From NCBI GenBank assembly GCA_027579435.1, contig JANBPK010000811.1, positions 186,001 to 250,000 of the forward strand: a stretch of DNA of 64,000 nucleotides, given 5' to 3'. This DNA comes from Candolleomyces eurysporus. Its lineage: Eukaryota > Basidiomycota > Agaricomycetes > Agaricales > Psathyrellaceae. This document shows, in pieces, positions 58,030 to 64,000 of the stretch. The notes beneath the pieces were generated by a model. That model saw nothing but the letters and a program-made list of their open reading frames with translations. It was not told the DNA's origin and made no database searches. Position numbers and translations under genes: made by a program. Position 1 is the first letter of the stretch, and each line of letters begins with the position of its first letter.

Positions 58030-59640
58030 TCACTGCTGCCACGAAACCCTATTCTCCTCTCCGGACGTCCTATTCACGGAATTTGAATCGTCAATCCACA
58101 CCGATCTAGGTTCACTCCGCCGATTAGCAATACTACTACTCCTCCACTCTTTCCTCGCCAAAGTCTGCGTGGGACTCTCGATATCGGGTATTGGAGACTT
58201 ATGCGTATGTGGGGACCCCACTAAATCCAAGTCTGTATCAACGTTATCCGCACTGGGTGGATACCGCGAAACCGTCGTTTGAATATTGATCAAATGGAGT
58301 GGCATGCCATTCTGCGATCTGGTCGAAATATGATGAGTGGAAGACGAAGCTGTTGGTTGTGTGGCGTCTCCGCGATCGACGCTCGTAATGATCAGGTTGA
58401 ACGTTATTCCCTAATAGAAGCACATCGCTGAGTTTCGAAAGAGGGTGAGGGGTCTCAAAAGTGCGATTGGAACTCACAATAATTTGAACAACCTGGGGTA
58501 TCGAAGAAAGAAATGCGGTGATCAGTCGAGAACTCAAGAAGAGGGGAGAAGAAAGAAGAAAAGACGCACGGCATTTGAAACACCATATTGGCCATTATTG
58601 CCTGCCATATACAATCCAAACAGAACCACGATCGAAACGGTGTACATCAGCCCGGACTCAATCATCACAACCACCACCCTCGATAACGGGCTATCGAGAA
58701 CCAGTGTATCGTGACTCTTCAAATCACGCTGGACCCTCAAGATGCGATAGACGATCAATCCTGGAGGAGGGGGTCAGCATCGTGAAGAGATTGAGATAAA
58801 TCGGGCATGCAAATCGTCCACACACCTGTTGTAAGGATGTTCATAGCCAACGTCAAGCACAGCATGCTCGTAATAAAGGGTACGAGCGTCGAGGAGTTCA
58901 GCAGATCCCCCCCCTGTATCAAGGGTGGCTTCCACGTATATGGTAAACACCCCACAAACTGGATGAAGATGAGTTAGCTCAGCTCTGAAAGGATATAAAC
59001 CAGTTCAAAAGGCAAACAAACCTGTGCAAGCCAGCCAGAGAACAGTTGGTACGATAATAACGAACCAGCGTCTGTTGTAGATAATCCAGCAGCGCCAGAG
59101 CTTGTTGAATGAGCGCCGACTCGGAGTCAGGCACACAATACTGCTGTTGAAAGCTAATAAGCACGCACTAGGATAGCATCCCCAACGAAGGTTTGCGCAA
59201 CGTAACACCCCATCTTAATGACATTAATCCAGCTCGAGGTATTGTTGAATTCCTCGATAGGGTCCCCTTCGAACGCAACAAATGCATCCAGGTTATGCCG
59301 AACGTGGAACCCTACGTCCAAAGTCGCGAACACGAACATCGCGAGAGCTGCAAGCAACATCTTCCAATTAAGGTTGCGAGCTGGTTTTAACCGTCCCTCC
59401 GACCAACAAAGTACTCGGAGACAGTTCACGAACGTCACCAAGAAGATTCCTTATGACGCGTCGTGAGACTTGAATAACGCCTCGAGGCACTCAGAACTCA
59501 CTAAAGAAAGATACGATGCCAGATGGAATGGTCAGCTCGTGTGACTCTTGATTGAAGCGAAAAACGCACCCAAAGAACACGCTTTCCATGAAAAGCCCAA
59601 CAATCTGAGCCGCGTCAATAGGAAACTTCTCCTTCGACAT
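58030..59640 (-). CDS. Predicted seven-transmembrane protein (agaricomycete family)
   Basis: ATG at 59640 (MSKEKFPIDAAQIVGLFMES), TGA at 58030-58032. Exons encode successive hydrophobic helices: AQIVGLFMESVFFG, MLLAALAMFVFATLDVGF, CYVAQTFVGDAILVYR with CWIIYNRRWFVIIVPTVLW, STLVPFITSMLCLTLAMNIL, VVVMIESGLMYTVSIVVLFG and a last GITFNLIITS. The soluble C-terminal tail of about 110 residues is Ser/Thr/Asp-rich. The arrangement (short outside N-terminus, seven helices, long polar tail) is that of a large family of mushroom membrane proteins with unknown function, sometimes compared with GPCRs. It is not a recognisable pheromone receptor. Confidence 0.75.
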
Positions 59641-60523
59641 CTTGCAGACACCAGTGGAGGATGCGCGATAAGTGAAGCAGGGAGTCGATAGCTGCAAGCG
59701 CAGGTACCGCAAAGTGCGGGGAACAAGAACGAAGGAACTCGACAGTTCCACAGCACCATGAGGCGTTATAAACCACCCGCAACCTAGCCCCGGGTCCTCA
59801 CCGAATCCAGTCGGGTCCTAGGTTCTGTACGATAAGCTCAAGAACCGTGACTCAGGGAAGCATTAGCAAGGCAAATCATGACCTGTCAGGGACAGACCGT
59901 GACGATGGGAGGCAGGCCCCAGCAAGAGCAGGTATCCACCATCACGTCGTTTGCCATGTCGTCTGAAAGTCGAGCATGAGGTGTTGGCGTCTCCTGCACC
60001 CGGCCAAGTGCTCTTGCACCGGTAACCAAAGGCGCCACACTGAAGGTACAATCAGTTCCCGGAGGCGATGTCAATGACGTCCCGAATTGACAGGATGGGG
60101 GTGCTGCTCCGCGCAAAGATACTTACTTGGAAAAGGTGTTGAAGAAAGCTGTGAATTCGAGCCTTCAACAACAACAATGAAAAGCTAAACTGACCTCTGT
60201 GCAGTGGCCGCAGCCAAAGACACGCACTTTCCAAGAGAAACGGTGAGCTCAAGGGGCAGGATAACCACTCGGTCGCCCTCAAGCCTTCGCGAGTTCTAGA
60301 GCAGCAACATAAAAGGAAACGGGATCCGAATTGAATGGGACGTTTGACAACTAGCACATGCCATGGCGCAGATATCGCAATTCTGGGCGCTACGTTGCAT
60401 GTGCCTGCAGAGTCCATTGCGACTTATCGACAATGCTAAGAGCACTGATCAGCCACATTTCTCTCAGCTCTGTGATTTATCCACCAGTTCCTGTTCAAAG
60501 CATTGAGGCGACCTGATATCTAG
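59641..60523. other. Intergenic, no supportable gene
   Basis: Frames on the minus strand (for instance 59886-60116) lack recognisable domains and are broken by stops in all plausible exon joins. May hold further debris of the fragment described next. Confidence 0.4.
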
Positions 60524-60726
60524 TGTAGGATTCCAGAAACGCTACTGACACTATCTGCAAGCTTAGGAATCAATGTATGCCGGCTCTGCATAAGTTCAAG
60601 TGCCATCGCGAATGCTGCGATGGAGTCGACGCAGATAGAGGTAGAAAGAAAATATGCGACGCCCGCATCACTTTCCCACGCACACAACGCCATCAGTCGC
60701 TGATTCGACTCCCAGAGCTGCCACAC
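60524..60726 (-). pseudogene. Fragment resembling a mushroom multi-spanning membrane family
   Basis: The minus strand reads AYFLSTSICVDSIAAFAMAL then ELMQSRHTLIPKLADSV. A helix of the form xLSTSxxxDxxIAxxxxxxL followed by a basic SR(T/H) motif and a heptad DxLxxxxx is the signature of a mushroom membrane-protein domain that I believe is called DUF6534. Flanking stretches in the same direction are interrupted by stops, so this looks like a decayed gene. The small size makes the call tentative. Confidence 0.3.
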
Positions 60727-61514
60727 TTTTCCGACGCCGCAACCGCAAGAAAGCGCTTACCGCCACCGCAACGAAATTGAAGCTGTCNAAAAAAAATAAT
60801 CTATTCACATGGAAACAAGTCTCTACGTTGACTCCAAAATTGCAAACCCAAGGTACGTACACCATGCAGACATCCAGACATAATTCAGGTTTGAAACCTT
60901 TCGGTATCCCTCCCCCCCCCTCCAAAAACGGGTTCTTCACATCAAGCGGAAAACCAATGGGTCCCTGAACTGCGGAACAACCAATGGAAATGCACCAGTA
61001 ATGAATACATTCCATCGATCACAGATCCAACCATGGTCTGTCGAGATGAAACAACCACCACCCACCACCCGAACAGGACCACCCGAACAGAACCAGGTAC
61101 ACATCGCATACCCATACCATATACGTACGCTATCCCAGCCCTCCACATGGCCGACTTCAACAAAGTAACATTGAGACACGGAGGATAACGTGCGAGAACG
61201 GACTCGGGAACCAAGGGATTGTGAAACGGAAGCCAACAAGTGACTCCGAAGACCCTGCACCTTCTCCGCCGACACCAGTGAGAGCGTTATGAAGAAACGG
61301 CGCAGGGAAATTTGGTGAGATTGACGAAGGCCCCACAAGTGGGGCGGTGAGAACAGGGAGACGGGAGGTCGGGTTGATATATCCCGATTCCAATTCATAG
61401 CAGAAAAGCAGAGGCGTGGTCGGGCGGCCAGAAATTCGAGGTCCGAAACCGATGTATACCANCCCCCAAAAATCAACAGGCGTTGGCAAACGCCTCCAAG
61501 ATGCTCGGCTTCGC
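60727..61514. other. Intergenic, no supportable gene
   Basis: Low-complexity runs (A8 at 60788, C9 near 60912). Long minus-strand frames at 60937-61476 and 61157-61699 have no domain and partly lie antisense or 3' to the bromodomain gene. Confidence 0.45.
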
Positions 61515-63977
61515 CTACGAGCTTGATGCCACAAGGTATGATCTGACGTCCTCTGGGACTTTGTCCCCGGCCCTGGACAAGTCGAGTGTATCCAGGGGTG
61601 CACGCTTGGCGAGAGCGAGGAGGTTGAGGCGAAGGTTGCGAAGGAGAGGATCCTCGATTGTTTCCTGGGACGGTGCTGGAACAGGTTTGGCATCACCATT
61701 TGCCTCCTCTTCTTCCTCTTCCTCCTCCTCCTCCTGCTTCACGGCCTTGCCTTGAACCGGGGTTGGAGGGAGCGGTAGGGTATGCCCATTAGGCTGGTAC
61801 GACGAGGGCGGCCCAATCTTGAAGATGGTGCGGTGATTAATGTCAACAATCATTGCGGCGACATAATCCAAAACCTCCTTCAGTTCTTCCGGACCCTCCG
61901 ACTGGGCATCGTCCTTCACACCTGTGTTTGGCGTTTCGACGACGTCCACTGTACCCCCATTTCCCACCTTCGCCCTAGCCGCACTCGCCTCCTGCGTCCT
62001 TCTCTCCCTCAACTCTTTCCCGAGCCATTCCTCTTCGCTAAGATAGAGTTCCTCCCGGTGATTAATGAGCGCAGCCATATCCATTTTGTTCGCGTTGATG
62101 CTATGAAGAGCGAACAGCGCAGCACTCCACACTGGGTACTCGTGCAAGGAGGTGAAAGCCTGCTTCGCAGCAGGTGATGATGAATCGACCTTCCCGTTCA
62201 TAACATCTGCCGTTGTTTTGAGAAGTCCGTGACGGCCATCCGTCAAGACGTCCACGACGTTTTCTTCCACCCACTTGGCCAGCGGAAGACCAAGAATGTT
62301 GACCTCTTCCTTCACGTCTTCCTCGTAGTCATCGGACTCTGGAGGTGTGTAGCGCATGAATTCAGCGAGGCTGCGCACATACGCAAGCCCATCCACACCC
62401 CCGTACACCATGTCGTGCACGTAAGATTCTGGCCGTTCGGCCTGAGATGCCTCGATATCATCTCGTATCCAATCGAAGTGGATCTCTTGCTCCTGACCAT
62501 CCTGGACAGTGCACGGTGTCATTCCTCTCCGCTTCATCTCGTCAGCTAGTGCCCCAGCTAGAAGCGAAAACGAGCCAAAGTCCGCGGCGTGTGCTTCGCG
62601 AGGCACCTGCCATGGTGGTGATTCGGTGGTCTCGGGCTCGTCGTCCTTGTCTTTGGCTTTTTGACGAGGATTAACGTTGCGACTGATGGTCCAATGGCGG
62701 AATTTAGTCCCGCTGGATATTTCTGGTAGGGTATAATCAAGCGGGACACTGGTCGCTGCAGGATAGGTAGAGGGTTGAGATTGAGGCGGTTTTCCGTCGA
62801 TGGATGACGTAGATATTGATGGTTGAATTCCAGTGTCTTGCGGCGGACTGAACAGGGGAGGATACAGAGGGGCCAGAGCGGGTCGTGATGGTGAATCTGG
62901 GACGAGATTGCATAGCACAGAAAATGGATCTTCCATCTCGGTGTAGTCCAAACTTCCCTCTGGAAGCGTAGGCGGGCCTTCCTTTTCTATCTTCATGCGT
63001 TCCTTCTTCGTTTTGTACTTTTTGCCTGCAAGATGTTAGATATAAGTAACATGAAAACATTTCCACTTACCCTTCAGCTTAAGCGAGAGCATCATCTTTG
63101 CCCAGTCAGACTGGGGTGGGAAGGCGCCGACGCCATCCTTCGAACCGGGTAACCGCCCCTCGGAGTCGATCGATTCTGAAATTTGCGGTGTGTTCGCCTG
63201 GGCGTTCTTCTTGTACGGGCCTCTAGGGCCCCGCCGTGTCGAGCCAGGCTGGGGCTGGGACATTACTGAAACTGAGCGAGCGCGACTCTGCTCGTCCACA
63301 TCCATGCGGTCTTCTTCCTCTTCCATCGGCTCCACTTGCACGGTTGTCGGCGTATCGTCTTCCCTCTCTATGTCTATGTTCCAATCCGATTCATGTTGTA
63401 CGACCGTGCCTGCTGCCTTGTTGATATGGTCTAAGCCCCACGCTTCTATCCGCTCGGCTTCTGTGTAGTATATCGAGCCTGGTGGGTTGAAGATCTTGGC
63501 GTTGGTGGTGACAAGTCGTAGATCATTGGCGAAGTCGTCGAGCGAGCGATATCTGCCTCTGTTGACTTTTTCTGTCATCGTGCCTAGATCCATTGGGCAC
63601 TTGACGACGTCTAAGTAACCCGGGACGTTTTCTGCATCCACAGGTGCCAGAAAGAAGGCATAGTCGTCTTTCCTACGAAACGTTAGACATCGTACCACCT
63701 CCTGTAGTACTACGCACTTTTTTATCTGTTGAATCAGCTTCCCAAGTACCTCCTTCAGCGGTTTAAGCTTGACTGGACGTGGTGGCTTCTTCTCCACGAT
63801 TTCGACGACATCCTGGACTGCTGGCGAGGGAAACGAGATTGAATCTGAGCGTGGCTTCGCCTTCTTGTTCTTAGCCTCGAGGACACTCTTCAACGGCGGC
63901 AAAACGAGCTTCAGGCCCGAGCTCGACGCCTTCAAGGGTGCACGGTTGTCGTTATTCGAGGAAAAGGCGGAGGACAT
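61515..63977 (-). CDS. Bromodomain protein, BRD7/BRD9-like
   Basis: ATG at 63977 (MSSAFSSNNDNRAPLKASSS), stop at 61515-61517 after YLVASSS. Three exons: a GTGCGT...TCGTAG intron near 63675-63720 joins LIQQIKK to KDDYAFFLAPVD, and a second at about 63027-63071 joins MMLSLKLKG to KKYKTKKER. The bromodomain spans about residues 85-190: FFLAPVDAENVPGYLDVVK, CPMDLGTMTEKVNRGRYRSL, DLRLVTTNAKIFNPPGSIYY. The asparagine in TNAKIFN is the acetyl-lysine-binding residue. The C-terminal half resembles the region after the bromodomain in BRD7/BRD9 (FGSFSLLAGALADEMKRRG), with DYVAAMIVDINHRT and a poly-Glu run coded by (TCC)n at 61700-61735. BRD9-type proteins belong to SWI/SNF remodellers; an equivalent role is inferred. 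One exon is longer than 1.4 kb, unusual beside its intron-rich neighbours. Confidence 0.85.
61700..61735. repeat. (TCC)n tract encoding poly-Glu
   Basis: Imperfect TCC/TCT repeat within the bromodomain gene, read on the minus strand as about 12 Glu residues. Likely length-polymorphic. Confidence 0.7.
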
Positions 63978-64000
63978 GAATTTGTGCAGTCGAGGGAGAT

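Noticed and set aside
60937..61476. Long minus-strand frame with hydrophobic stretches
   Set aside because: Includes an N, has no exon continuity or family resemblance, and lies in the 3' region of the bromodomain gene.
1..64000. CRISPR arrays, operons, ribosome binding sites
   Set aside because: The sequence is eukaryotic with spliceosomal introns; no regularly spaced repeats of CRISPR type were seen.

Overview
The window is nuclear DNA of a filamentous basidiomycete, most likely an agaricomycete. Genes are dense, on both strands, and cut by many short (about 45-60 nt) GT-AG introns. Several families are typical of mushroom-forming fungi: NACHT proteins with the residues CHTSLRDFLTT after the NTPase, a BTB protein of the FRFAEHSEVFEAMF type, and a large multi-spanning membrane protein family. 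Single-exon reading frames understate most genes, so exon boundaries were rebuilt by hand where splice sites and phase allowed.

Layout. 0-1.3 kb: TRF4-like nucleotidyltransferase. 1.7-2.6 kb (-): unknown gene with an in-frame TAG. 3.8-6.6 kb (-) and 30.2-33.0 kb (+): two intact, inverted NACHT NTPase paralogs with the same five-exon structure. The 24 kb between them is accessory-like. It holds two NACHT-module relics (8.1-8.6 and 21.1-21.4 kb), two tandem paralogs of an unknown coiled-coil family (22.9 and 25.0 kb), a BTB gene (27.8 kb), and a block with scattered N bases (8.17-21.44 kb). That block carries an acidic protein, an intron-rich unknown gene, DPB4 (DNA polymerase epsilon histone-fold subunit) and a large Ser/Pro/Gln-rich protein.

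33.9-40.8 kb is housekeeping: NUP107/NUP84 (-) diverging from a PRM10/ThrE-like membrane exporter (+). 41.7-50.2 kb holds one megasynthase gene with the order adenylation-carrier-KS-AT-DH-KR-ACP. It has no methyltransferase, enoylreductase or thioesterase, and no obvious tailoring genes beside it. 50.6-54.8 kb (-) is a SPO14/PLD1-type phospholipase D. 54.8-58.0 kb is gene-free but contains a 643-bp MITE-like element. 58.0-59.6 kb (-) is a seven-helix membrane protein, followed by a fragment of a similar family near 60.6 kb. 61.5-64.0 kb (-) is a BRD7/BRD9-like bromodomain protein.

The most notable features are the inverted NACHT pair (one copy with a sharply bounded CpG-depleted 3' half), the AMP-ligase-led reducing PKS, the MITE, and the N block whose edges coincide with the NACHT relics.
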